Source: Aequorivita vladivostokensis (GTDB lineage Bacteria; Bacteroidota; Bacteroidia; Flavobacteriales; Flavobacteriaceae). Taken from it: DNA of 64,000 bases. Location: the NCBI RefSeq assembly GCF_000952855.1, contig NZ_JSVU01000002.1:186001-250000 (forward strand), in the 5' to 3' direction. The translations under genes and the position numbers were made by a program. The number at the start of each line of letters is the position of its first letter. Position 1 is the first letter of the stretch. Below the pieces are notes generated by a model that saw nothing but the letters and a program-made list of their open reading frames with translations, was not told the origin of the DNA and ran no database searches. Below, piece after piece: positions 17,673 through 25,990 of this stretch.

Positions 17673-18053
17673 TTAATATTCACTTGGCAACAAGAGGGTA
17701 TTGTCGATAAAATAAAGCCGGAGTTCATCCAATGGAAAATCCGTTGCCCTATATTTATGGGTTTCCAAAACGGTTCCATTTCCATCGCCATAAGTGATGG
17801 TTGCCTCGCAGCCCATTTTTTGCTGTTCCTCCTCCGATAATCTCTTAAAGTCAATGGTTATGAAATAGCTTTTTTGCATTAGGCTCTTCGCTATTATCGA
17901 GGTGTCCGTTACCAACCAAAAACATTCAGCTGCTTCCACCAGATACTTAATTCCATTGGTAAATCGGGTGCGTGTCAGTGGGATTTGATAGAACATATCC
18001 GTTCCAGAAAAATGTTGCAATCCCTGTTTTATTTCGTTAACTTGTGTTTTCAT
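17673..18053 (-). CDS. DUF6876 family protein
   Basis: A 126-aa cytoplasmic protein of the DUF6876 family, unknown function, typical of Bacteroidetes conjugative elements. Visible family features are the start (KQGLQHFSGTDMFYQIPL), the middle (YLVEAAECFWLVTDTS) and the acidic end (FPLDELRLYFIDNTLLLPSEY). It lies between ssb and the 65-aa gene in a conserved small-gene cluster. The name rests on recognition of the sequence pattern. Confidence 0.75.
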   Translation of the reverse strand: MKTQVNEIKQGLQHFSGTDMFYQIPLTRTRFTNGIKYLVEAAECFWLVTDTSIIAKSLMQKSYFITIDFKRLSEEEQQKMGCEATITYGDGNGTVLETHKYRATDFPLDELRLYFIDNTLLLPSEY

Positions 18054-18135
18054 TATACATTTATTTAAAAGTGTTTAATAATCAAATAAGAGGGCGCTAC
18101 TTTCGAAGGGAACGCCCTCTTACATTTTACCGCTG

Positions 18136-18489
18136 TTATTCAGCGTTTCCGTTGTCCTTGGTTCCGAGCAACAGGATTTCATCGGCTACCACTTCGGTAA
18201 CGTATCGCTTCTCCCCTTTTTCGGTCTCATAGGAACGGGAGGTCAATTTGCCCTCAATGGCAACTTCCTTTCCCTTGCCCACGTATTTCTCAACGATTTC
18301 GGCAATCTTGCCCCAGGCAACAATATTGTGCCATTGGGTGTTCTGCACTTTCTCGCCCTCTGAATTTTTATAAAACTCATTGGTTGCAAGTGAAAAGTTC
18401 GCGACTTTCTTGCCGCTCTCAAGGGTCTTGGTCTCGGGGGCATTGCCCACGTTCCCGATCAGCTGTACTTTGTTTTTTAGTGTACTCAT
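18136..18489 (-). CDS. ssb: Single-stranded DNA-binding protein
   Basis: SSB coats single-stranded DNA made during transfer and replication. The OB-fold is complete (NKVQLIGNVGNAPETKTLESG, NTQWHNIVAWGKIAEIVEKYVGKG, EGKLTSRSYETEKGE). I set the start at the ATG at 18489 (MSTLKNKVQ, 117 aa), which is where SSB proteins begin. The same frame stays open to 18756, but that part is not SSB. The acidic C-terminal tip of chromosomal SSB is reduced here to DNGNAE, as in many element-borne copies. Confidence 0.88.
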   Translation of the reverse strand: MSTLKNKVQLIGNVGNAPETKTLESGKKVANFSLATNEFYKNSEGEKVQNTQWHNIVAWGKIAEIVEKYVGKGKEVAIEGKLTSRSYETEKGEKRYVTEVVADEILLLGTKDNGNAE

Positions 18490-18756
18490 GATTGAAAAAA
18501 TTAAGATTAAAATTCCATCCGAACCCTTCGGACGGTTTGCGTTTGTATTTTTTTGGAGTGATTTACTTATTATATCCAGAGCGTTTTCCTTTTTTTGTTT
18601 TTTTAACTTTGTTTCCGCTTCCCTTTTATTGATTTCGTAAGATTCCATAATTTCCGTTTTAGATTTACTTCCCATAGAGCCGTCGCTGTTACCTTTTTTT
18701 GTTGCTGATACATTTTCAATATTTGGAATTAATAAGGACTTATAAAAGGGAGGCAC
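18490..18756 (-). other. Open in-frame stretch upstream of ssb
   Basis: The ssb frame continues upstream without a stop for 89 codons. The predicted peptide is lysine- and glutamate-rich (KREAETKLKKQKKENALDII) and partly helical. It could be a small unrecognised gene, a leader, or chance. I do not count it as part of SSB. Confidence 0.3.
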
Positions 18757-18901
18757 GACCGGTTATGCAGTCTGTTTAACTTCCAAATGTTGGTATTTTG
18801 CTGTCAAAAAAAGGTAGGGACAGTGGCGGATCGGGGGGTTTCTAAAGGACGTATGTGAAATACTAAAATCAAGGGAAGTGGGAACAAATGCAAAAATGCG
18901 A

Positions 18902-19045
18902 ATTCCGACCGGGCGGACTCCGTTCACAATTTCGGCTTGCAATGGAGTGTTCCGTTCCGGCGGAGCGGATCGGGTTAGCGAAATGGAGAGCGGAAATTGG
19001 GGACGGTGTCCAAGACCTATTTAATGAAGCTCTTTACCCGAAATG
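18902..19045. repeat. Non-coding repeat, copy A, left of the helicase cassette
   Basis: A stretch of about 145 bases that reappears diverged at 22939-23094, in the same orientation. Shared blocks include ATTCCGA....GCGGACT, TTCACAATTT, AAATTGGGG, GTCCAAGAC and TGAAGCTCTTT.CCCG. The rest of the 18757-19190 gap holds no convincing gene; it also contains a repeated GCGGA/CGAAATGTAG motif suggesting a folded RNA or repeat-rich DNA. Confidence 0.65.
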
Positions 19046-19190
19046 TAGCTTTTCGCGAAATGTAGAGGAATGGGCTGAAGGATAAACAAACTTTATAACC
19101 CAATCAATTCATTTAAGTCCATTATTATTTATGAATTTCTTTTCAAAATAATTTTACCCTAAATTAAAAGAATAAAGCTTTTTTATTTTA

Positions 19191-22100
19191 TTACTTGCTA
19201 CTTATTATTTGCAAATTAACATCGCCTACTGTAGCAAGGTAATGGCTTGTTGTAGCTAACAATGATAAAATACTATCTGAAGCATTTACTTTTGATAACG
19301 ATGGCTGGACTATGTAAATATGAAACTTTGTATCAAGATTCCATTTAACAGCTGTGAGAAGCAATTCAAGCTCTTCTTCTGTACCTTTTATAAGTCTTGA
19401 GCATTCTTTATCTTTTTCTTTTTTAATTATTCGCTTAAAGAGATGAACAAACAATTCTTTTCCTTCCCTATATTTCCAGTTTAAGGATTTTTGCGCTTGA
19501 CCACAGACTTGATAAAAATTGTCAATGTTATTACCTACTTTACCGCCTTTCGCATATTTCAGATGAAATAGATGTATATCTATTTTTCCTTCTGATTTGT
19601 TTATGGCCACCACGTCGGCAATTTCCCCTGAACCGTCGTCGTCATAAATTATGTCGTAATCATCTTTTATCTTCTGAATGAATTGATATTGAATAGAATC
19701 TTGAATATAGGGTGCAATGCCCATTGATTCCTTATTCAAAGACACACCATCCCAATTCCAACTCTGTAATAAATCCTTGTCGAAATTTTCAACTGGGTCT
19801 TTTGGTTTGAAATAATAATTTAATTCAAGTTGTGAACCGTCTGCAAAAAAGATTATAGGATGAAAGTCATTTAAAAATTCTTCTAATTTCTCAACTTTAC
19901 TGCCATAGCTCACAGTTGCATCATCGTTACCAATTTTTACTATTTTACAATTTGGCACAGGGACACCATCAAGTAATTTTGAACCTAAAATAATCTCAAA
20001 TTCTATACTTAAGTCATCACAATCCCAAGAAAATTTGATTGGATTTTCAACTTTTGTATCAATTATATTCAATTCAGAATTGGATAAGTCATATGTTTTC
20101 TGATTACTTTTTATTTTGAATGAATATCGGTGTTCTGGATGCCTATAAATTTCAGCATTCCAATCTACAGCTATTGGAAGTGTATTTGTTGGACGACTTG
20201 TAATAACTATTGGAATGATAGTGTTTTTTAAAAATATATTTGGATTAATAGTGTCATTGATAAGTATGCTTCCTAAATTTTCACACCAATCATTCAATTC
20301 TTTTAAATTACCTCGAAGATATGCCCAGACTTTACCTTTTACAGAGCAACCTATGGAAACCTGCTCGCCTGAAGTATATCCAGTACCGAAAGCATTGTTC
20401 TTCTTTAATGTTCCTTGTTCAAGCTGTTTTATTCCATCTTCTACATTTTTACCAAAAAAAGATTGATAGCTAATATCTTGACCAATTCCTTTGCGGCCAC
20501 CAAAATTATAAAGTCTCAATCGTTTAACATCGTGAAAAACTCTAAAAACATTCATTCCGTTTATAATTGAATTTGGCTCATTGAAAATAGCATTTATCAA
20601 TTTTTCACTTTTTAAAGATTTGAATGATGTATGAATATATGCCAGGTTACTTTCCTTCCTTTTATCCCAATGCACTACCAATAATTCCCATTGCAAATTT
20701 TTAACTGAATCAAAAGTTCCCCAATCTGTCCTTCCAGTTTTACCTAAAATGACCACCAAAGTTTTCTCATTATCGTTTACATCACTGAATTGATGCTCAT
20801 AAGATTCAATATTTGCAATACCTTCCTTCCAATTATTTGGATTCCATTGTTCACAAGTAACCTTATAAACTACGGCACTCAACGCTGGACTAATTGATTC
20901 AAAAGGTATTTCAGATTCTTTCAAATTCTTAAAACCTCCTAAAAACGTTTGAATATCAAGTTGACTTTTGGTTGCTCCTTCACTTATTTTAGGAAGTAAT
21001 GCATTCCAATCACTTCCTTTGGCATAAAGTTCATCAAGTTCTTGCTGTATAGGTGGATAAGCTGTATTCGTTATGAATGTTGCGTCCCCAATATTATTTC
21101 CAGATGTTCGTGTAAATCTTCCGATAAATTGAAGCATAATTGGAATACTTTGTCGGTCATCGTGGATGGCTGCAATTTTCAATTCTGGTAAATCAAACCC
21201 TTCGCCAAGCATATCAACACAAACAATTATTCTATGCTTTAAAAGTTTTATATTCTCTATTTTCTGTTTCAGTCCCGCAATTCCTGTATATACCAAAACA
21301 GGGGATAAATCAGAATGTGTGGAATAAAATTTAAAAACCTCTTTTGCTCTATTTTTCGTTTTGCATCTTGCAAGTAGTGCGTGGTTTAAATTTTTCGACA
21401 AATCTTCCCTTAAAACAGAAATTGCTTTTTCTGCAATCGCTTTATCGGCGCTTTCAATATTATATTCCCTTATTGGTTTAAATACAATTTTTTTGTAATA
21501 GCCTTGTTCCTGTGCTGCTTTTAAAGAGAATTCAAATATGAACTTTCCATCGAGCTTCTTCTGGTCATTTCTAAAAGGTGTAGCAGTAAATAAAAACACT
21601 TTATTTTTATCGAATAAATCAATAAAATCTCGCCAAGTTTTAGCTTCCGAATGATGCGCTTCATCAATGAAGTAATGAGAAAAAACATCACTCATTGTTG
21701 CCTTCTGGGCTTGTTCTGAACCCGATAGAATGCTCATTGTAGTAACAACTACATTTACATTTGAAAGAAATTTTTGAAGTTCGTCCTCACTCTTAAACTT
21801 TTTCGTAATTAATCCCACAATTGGATTCAATGCACTTGCGGCAACTATATTAAAATCTTTGAGCAAGCCAAGTGTAAAAAACTTTTTGAATATTTGCTCT
21901 CTTAAAGCGTCCGATGGAACTGATATAAGCAACTTCTCGCATTGATTGGCAATTAATGCTGAAATCATTGTTTCAGTTTTACCTGTTCCTGTTGGCATAA
22001 CAACAATTCCTTTATCGCTCTGATTTTGTATATGCGATAATATTGAATATAAGGCACCAAGTTGTGGTGGTCTTAAACCATTTATATTTTTCTCTAAATC

Positions 22101-22451
22101 TTCTTTTATAAAATGAAAATTTCCAAACCACGATTCTTTTACCTCTGACGGACTTTTTATAGATATGGAAGGATGCTTTATCCATCGTGTAATTGGAAGT
22201 TCTGAACGAATAAAGTCTTTTTTGGTTGGCTTTTTTGACGCTAATAATACATACTCAATCCCAGCTGGAACTTTAAGTTTTTTATCTGTTGATACCAACA
22301 TTCTATTTCCATTTGAATTAAAAATAAATGGCACTTCACTTTCCAACATACAGTTTTGGAAACTCGTTGCACCTGAAAAAAACTGTTTAGCAATATTTCC
22401 ATTTTTTTCGTAATGGTAATACTCCACATCTGGGGTCAATACTGTAATCAT
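19191..22451 (-). CDS. SF2 DEAD/DEAH helicase with a C-terminal nuclease-like region
   Basis: A 1086-aa protein. The helicase core is complete: a Q-like motif (LRPPQLGAL, about 126-134), Walker A (MPTGTGKTE, 152-160), DEAH (263-266), TATP (289-292) and motif VI QFIGRFTR (441-448). The long remainder is beta-rich. Near the C-terminus GEIADVVAI (942-950) and HLFHLKYA (960-967) resemble a PD-(D/E)xK core (Asp946, Lys965) in which the usual Glu is His963. Such helicase-nuclease proteins are common in phage-defence and restriction-like systems. An XRE regulator lies 18 bases upstream in the same transcript, and the pair is enclosed by two copies of a non-coding repeat. The exact system is not identified. 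Confidence 0.75.
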   Translation of the reverse strand: MITVLTPDVEYYHYEKNGNIAKQFFSGATSFQNCMLESEVPFIFNSNGNRMLVSTDKKLKVPAGIEYVLLASKKPTKKDFIRSELPITRWIKHPSISIKSPSEVKESWFGNFHFIKEDLEKNINGLRPPQLGALYSILSHIQNQSDKGIVVMPTGTGKTETMISALIANQCEKLLISVPSDALREQIFKKFFTLGLLKDFNIVAASALNPIVGLITKKFKSEDELQKFLSNVNVVVTTMSILSGSEQAQKATMSDVFSHYFIDEAHHSEAKTWRDFIDLFDKNKVFLFTATPFRNDQKKLDGKFIFEFSLKAAQEQGYYKKIVFKPIREYNIESADKAIAEKAISVLREDLSKNLNHALLARCKTKNRAKEVFKFYSTHSDLSPVLVYTGIAGLKQKIENIKLLKHRIIVCVDMLGEGFDLPELKIAAIHDDRQSIPIMLQFIGRFTRTSGNNIGDATFITNTAYPPIQQELDELYAKGSDWNALLPKISEGATKSQLDIQTFLGGFKNLKESEIPFESISPALSAVVYKVTCEQWNPNNWKEGIANIESYEHQFSDVNDNEKTLVVILGKTGRTDWGTFDSVKNLQWELLVVHWDKRKESNLAYIHTSFKSLKSEKLINAIFNEPNSIINGMNVFRVFHDVKRLRLYNFGGRKGIGQDISYQSFFGKNVEDGIKQLEQGTLKKNNAFGTGYTSGEQVSIGCSVKGKVWAYLRGNLKELNDWCENLGSILINDTINPNIFLKNTIIPIVITSRPTNTLPIAVDWNAEIYRHPEHRYSFKIKSNQKTYDLSNSELNIIDTKVENPIKFSWDCDDLSIEFEIILGSKLLDGVPVPNCKIVKIGNDDATVSYGSKVEKLEEFLNDFHPIIFFADGSQLELNYYFKPKDPVENFDKDLLQSWNWDGVSLNKESMGIAPYIQDSIQYQFIQKIKDDYDIIYDDDGSGEIADVVAINKSEGKIDIHLFHLKYAKGGKVGNNIDNFYQVCGQAQKSLNWKYREGKELFVHLFKRIIKKEKDKECSRLIKGTEEELELLLTAVKWNLDTKFHIYIVQPSLSKVNASDSILSLLATTSHYLATVGDVNLQIISSK

Positions 22452-22469
22452 ATAGTCAGATTTTATAAA

Positions 22470-22769
22470 CTACTCATTTTGATTGGTCAATTTCTTGATT
22501 TTTTCTTCAGCGATTTTGAGGATTTCCTCACTATTCGTTTCATACATTATCATATCAACAATCTTATCAGCCATCCAGATTTTTATCAACTCAATTTTAT
22601 TTTCATTTAAAGCGGTTGCCAAAGCTTCCACTTGCTCTTTTCGGGCTTTGCGTGTGCCACGTTCAATTTTACTTAATAAAGCTGTATCGGTATCCATTTG
22701 TGATGCTACTTCACGAAGTAATAAGTGCTTTTGTTCTCGCAATTTCCTAATGTATTCGCCAAACGTCAT
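22470..22769 (-). CDS. XRE-family transcriptional regulator
   Basis: A helix-turn-helix regulator of the Cro/CI type, residues about 1-60 (FGEYIRKLREQK, then ASQMDTDTALLSKIERGTRKA). The C-terminal part is helical and may dimerise. I choose the ATG at 22769 (MTFGEYIRK, 99 aa) over the longer frame from 22793. HTH proteins of this family start there, and a palindrome likely to be its operator (22781-22804) would otherwise overlap the coding start. It is first in the operon with the large helicase and probably controls it. Confidence 0.8.
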   Translation of the reverse strand: MTFGEYIRKLREQKHLLLREVASQMDTDTALLSKIERGTRKARKEQVEALATALNENKIELIKIWMADKIVDMIMYETNSEEILKIAEEKIKKLTNQNE

Positions 22770-22780
22770 TTTAGATATAT

Positions 22781-22804
22781 TTAGACTTGTCAATATTTGT
22801 CTAA
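22781..22804 (-). promoter_or_regulatory. Inverted repeat upstream of the XRE gene
   Basis: TTAGAC and GTCTAA form a 6-bp perfect inverted repeat with a 12-bp spacer. TTGTC occurs twice within it at a 10-bp step. It lies 12 bases upstream of the chosen XRE start, a usual place for an autoregulatory operator. Binding is inferred. Confidence 0.45.
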
Positions 22805-22823
22805 TTTAAGAAAAGTCAGCTAA

Positions 22824-22948
22824 ATGAAAGGAAAAAGATATAAACAGTTGTTAACAGAGATCGAAAGCGAAAAAGATTTAAGCAAAAAAAGGAAACCTAC
22901 AACTTGATTGCAGAAGCGATACAAAACGCAGAAATGATATTCCGATGA
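22824..22948 (+). pseudogene. Small frameshifted open frame
   Basis: An ATG at 22824 opens a short frame (MKGKRYKQLLTEIESEKD...) that stops early after seven A (22884-22890). Adding one A joins it to a second coding-like segment (ETYNLIAEAIQNAEMIFR) ending at 22948. The result would be 41 aa. It may be a small element gene that has decayed. It points away from the XRE gene, and its end lies within repeat copy B. Confidence 0.35.
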
Positions 22949-23094
22949 AGCGGACTTAATTCACAATTTTTGTTTGGAAATGAAGCGTCCCATCCCAGTC
23001 CCGAAGTTTTGGGGCGGGAAGGGCAAGTGGAATGCAAAACCAAAATTGGGGTTGGGTCCAAGACTTTTTGTAGTGAAGCTCTTTCCCCGGAATG
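22939..23094. repeat. Non-coding repeat, copy B, right of the helicase cassette
   Basis: The second, diverged copy of the sequence at 18902-19045. The best block, from AAATTGGGG to the end of the copy, keeps roughly four of five bases over about 52 positions. Both copies are followed further on by ATGAATTTCTTT. The 559-base gap 22770-23352 otherwise contains a large inverted repeat (23195-23266) and a G-rich tail, with no convincing gene besides the small frame at 22824. Confidence 0.65.
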
Positions 23095-23194
23095 GAATGA
23101 AGCGGGAATGTGCTTAACGTATTTTAAATGAATTTCTTTGTAGGGAATCTTTTCCAGAATAGACTTATTTTCTGGTTTTTGCGCAAAGGCAAAA

Positions 23195-23266
23195 AGTACT
23201 GGGTGTAATTACATTAACCAAAATCTATTTGTCACTATTGTTTTATATGTAATTACAGCCTGTACT
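23195..23266. repeat. 20-bp inverted repeat with 32-bp loop
   Basis: The arm AGTACTGGGTGTAATTACAT (23195-23214) matches the reverse complement of 23247-23266 at 18 of 20 positions, including 10 perfect pairs next to the loop. It could be a miniature inverted-repeat element, a structured RNA or a terminator for converging transcripts. No T run follows it, so a simple terminator is unlikely. Confidence 0.5.
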
Positions 23267-23352
23267 GCGCGGAAGTGAAGGCTCTTGGGAATGAATGAGT
23301 GTAGGCACGGAACGAGTGAATGAGTAAGTGCCGAAGGTGGGGCATAATAACT

Positions 23353-24150
23353 TTAATCTTTTATTAAAGTGAGATTTTTAAAATCAAGTAATAATTGTCG
23401 GTCGTTATCAATATGTTTCCAGTCTTTAATGTTTTCCTGAATTTGTGTAAGATAATTATTATATTTTTTCTTAAGCCATTCGTGTTTAGTAATGACACTA
23501 TTTGAATTAGAGTTCAACCCAATCTCTATCAGGCTTTTCAATTTTTTTAAATATGGGACTAAATCATAATTTGGTTCATCCAATTCGTCATTAGCCTGTG
23601 TAATATAATCTATGTAATAAAAACCATCATCATCTAAAGATAGACAACTCATTATGCTTTCAGTCTCATCTTCCAATGAATTATGAGGCATCCTATATTC
23701 CTTGCCAATCTCAATAACTTCCTCACTTATAATAATTCTTGGGTCAATCGCTTTTTGGGACTCAAGAATGTAAGCATCCACAAGTGCAGGTCCAAAAATA
23801 TGATTTTCTGTATGCAACAGTTTGCCTACGCTCACACCGCCTCTGGTCAAATATCCGTTATTTGCAAGTTCAAAAGCAATATGAAGCAAATCAATTAGAG
23901 AATAAAACACTTCGCTTGTTTCCTCAATTCTAAATGATATTACAATAGAATCAGAAAACTGTGTTACCATTTTCGATTTTGAAATGCCACTATCATATTC
24001 TATTAAAATTTTATTGGCGATATCAATAATTTGTTTTATGCTCTTTATTTTATCCTCGACATCATTTCCAGAATCATCAACAGTAGAATCAATATGCGAT
24101 TTAAAACCTAAAATATCTATAAAGCAACAAATACGGTATTCATAATTCAT
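23353..24150 (-). CDS. Protein with a class III nucleotide cyclase-like fold
   Basis: A 265-aa protein whose N-terminal 145 residues follow the class III cyclase pattern. There is a first strand with an acidic residue (CFIDILGF, Asp12), a helix, a hairpin with a second acidic residue (QFSDSIVISF, Asp67), and the strand RGGVSVG (103-109), then FGPALVDAYILE. The two aspartates stand where cyclases bind metal. The other catalytic residues cannot be confirmed. Uridylate and cytidylate cyclases of this fold make the signal in Pycsar defence, but the neighbour here is not a known Pycsar effector: it is the ExK protein gene 10 bases upstream, in the same transcript. The function is inferred from fold and place. 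Confidence 0.5.
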   Translation of the reverse strand: MNYEYRICCFIDILGFKSHIDSTVDDSGNDVEDKIKSIKQIIDIANKILIEYDSGISKSKMVTQFSDSIVISFRIEETSEVFYSLIDLLHIAFELANNGYLTRGGVSVGKLLHTENHIFGPALVDAYILESQKAIDPRIIISEEVIEIGKEYRMPHNSLEDETESIMSCLSLDDDGFYYIDYITQANDELDEPNYDLVPYLKKLKSLIEIGLNSNSNSVITKHEWLKKKYNNYLTQIQENIKDWKHIDNDRQLLLDFKNLTLIKD

Positions 24151-24160
24151 AATGAAAATT

Positions 24161-25918
24161 TTATTTTGTGACTACACTTATCATTTTCTCCAATAATTCT
24201 GTTGGTTTTGGCCTTCTAAATTTGTCGTCAATTTTGTTATCGAGGTAGTGGGCGAAAGAGGCATAGCTCTCACTAATAATATCGTCAACTTGTTGTTGGT
24301 TTTTGAAGCGGTGGTTTTTCAAATTTATATTCAAATACTTGGTATGGTATTCCAACAGACAATCTTCAAAAGAAAGTTTGCGGGTTTCAAAAAAGTGGCT
24401 GTTATAAATTAGAGTGTCCATATCTATAATGATAAGACTTCTTACATTTTCTACATTCAAACCTTCTTTATTTAAAATTGTGAGTGCATTTTTAAACCAC
24501 CCATCAATTAGCTTATTCATTCCTGGCGTATTGAACATTCTGTAATGGACAATTAATATTGGATATATATGGGCTTTTTCAGAGGGTGCGTTTTTATCAA
24601 ATGAAAGTGATTGGGTCAATATCTCTCTTATGGTGTCTTTAAGTTGCAACACTGCTTTAGCCTTGCCTTTTTCATTTTCTACAAAGGTTATTTTAAGCTT
24701 TTCCAATACTTCATAATAGTTGGTAGATTGCTTTATTTCCTTTCCTAAAAGAACATCCTTCGATTCAAACAAAAATATTCTTTTGCCATTGCGCACATAA
24801 TAATCCGGTGCTCCTTCAAACTCTGCATCCAATTCCTTACCGGACTTTTGTATAAATCTATTACCAAATATCTTCTTAAGTGTTTGATTCAATAAATATT
24901 GTTCAGAAAATTCTAAATTTTTAATGCCATAAAGGTTTTTTAACTGTTGGTTTTCCGGAAGCGTGGCATTGATGTCCTTAAAACGAAAATACAAGCCTTT
25001 GTAAATCATTTCCACCACAAATAATGGATAGATAATTCTATATTTTCCTTCATCTATTTTATAGAGCGGATAACTTCGAGTTTTGGTAAAATCAAAATCG
25101 GTTAACCTTTCATCATCCAGTTTTATATGTTTCTCAATAAACAATGAGAGTTCTTCCTGCTTGTCAGCCTCCAGATGTATTTCAGTTTGAGCCTCTCTTT
25201 TTGCGGTTAGCACGGGAAAAACAATACCCAATAATTTATGAAGATACTTCTTGAAATTTGGGACATCATAATAATTATAAAATGCCTTGATTAGATGCTC
25301 GCTACCTTGAAATGATTCTAAAAACTCAAAGAAACTGTAGGCTTTCAAAAATTGACAGTAAAACACCTTATTTATTTGGTAGTCTGTAATATCGAAACTG
25401 TGCAGATTATTTCCTATGAAAAAATTCGTGAGATTGCCATTAATATCATATTCCTTAAAATTTTGTGCTAAATCCTTACCTCGTTCCGTAATTGTTTTTT
25501 GATTGAAAACAGTGTAGGCCTTGAAAAAATTGATTTCAATATCTAAAAATTCCTCTCTGCTATATTCCTTATTATCAAATTCGGCTGGATTATCGTAAAC
25601 GTACTCAAAATAGGTAAGACTACTCATTGGATATAGGACTTCAAAACTTTCTATATCGAAATCATTTTCCCTTGCAAAAATTACCATCCGTTTATAAACA
25701 CTATCTGCAAATTGAAAATTGGCTTCTGAAAAATATTCTGGCAAAAAGCCTGTAAGACCAGAAAATTTAGAACCGCTATTTTTAATTCCCAATAGAAAAG
25801 AACCCATTAACAATCGCATATCCTTGCCTAAATCCTTCAAATAATGGTCTATGGATTTTTGTTCTTCTTCAGGAAAGCAGACCTCGAAAGTTAATGGCAT
25901 TTTAATTGTTACACCCAT
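24161..25918 (-). CDS. Uncharacterised ExK protein, homologue of the one at 5998-7689
   Basis: A 585-aa protein sharing all main blocks with the 563-aa protein: FPEE near the start (16-19), YPLYKIDE (283-290), PDYY with Asp372, LFESKD with Glu385-x-Lys387, then YPILIV, GMNKLIDGW and IIDMDTLIY. The D...ExK spacing fits a PD-(D/E)xK nuclease core. The N-terminal half is long and helical. The frame starts at 25918; an internal ATG at residue 7 is also possible. It is followed after 10 bases by the cyclase-like gene. The homologue instead pairs with a GIY-YIG gene, so a shared core seems to be used with different partners. Nuclease activity is inferred from the motif. Confidence 0.6.
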   Translation of the reverse strand: MGVTIKMPLTFEVCFPEEEQKSIDHYLKDLGKDMRLLMGSFLLGIKNSGSKFSGLTGFLPEYFSEANFQFADSVYKRMVIFARENDFDIESFEVLYPMSSLTYFEYVYDNPAEFDNKEYSREEFLDIEINFFKAYTVFNQKTITERGKDLAQNFKEYDINGNLTNFFIGNNLHSFDITDYQINKVFYCQFLKAYSFFEFLESFQGSEHLIKAFYNYYDVPNFKKYLHKLLGIVFPVLTAKREAQTEIHLEADKQEELSLFIEKHIKLDDERLTDFDFTKTRSYPLYKIDEGKYRIIYPLFVVEMIYKGLYFRFKDINATLPENQQLKNLYGIKNLEFSEQYLLNQTLKKIFGNRFIQKSGKELDAEFEGAPDYYVRNGKRIFLFESKDVLLGKEIKQSTNYYEVLEKLKITFVENEKGKAKAVLQLKDTIREILTQSLSFDKNAPSEKAHIYPILIVHYRMFNTPGMNKLIDGWFKNALTILNKEGLNVENVRSLIIIDMDTLIYNSHFFETRKLSFEDCLLEYHTKYLNINLKNHRFKNQQQVDDIISESYASFAHYLDNKIDDKFRRPKPTELLEKMISVVTK

Positions 25919-25990
25919 ATTCTATAAAACATACCTTCATTTCTAACTTTTAATTTAACAATAGATTTTCTACCCACCTTTTCTACCCAC

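Noticed and set aside
14000-22862. Near-identical 15-mers TTGTTAACACAGATC (14000) and TTGTTAACAGAGATC (22848), possibly ends of an insertion
   Set aside because: A 15-base match with one mismatch is expected by chance many times within 64 kb; no other matching flanks were seen.
23353-24150. Calling the cyclase-like gene a Pycsar cyclase
   Set aside because: Only two metal-type aspartates and the fold order can be seen; base-selecting residues cannot be confirmed and the neighbour is not a known Pycsar effector.
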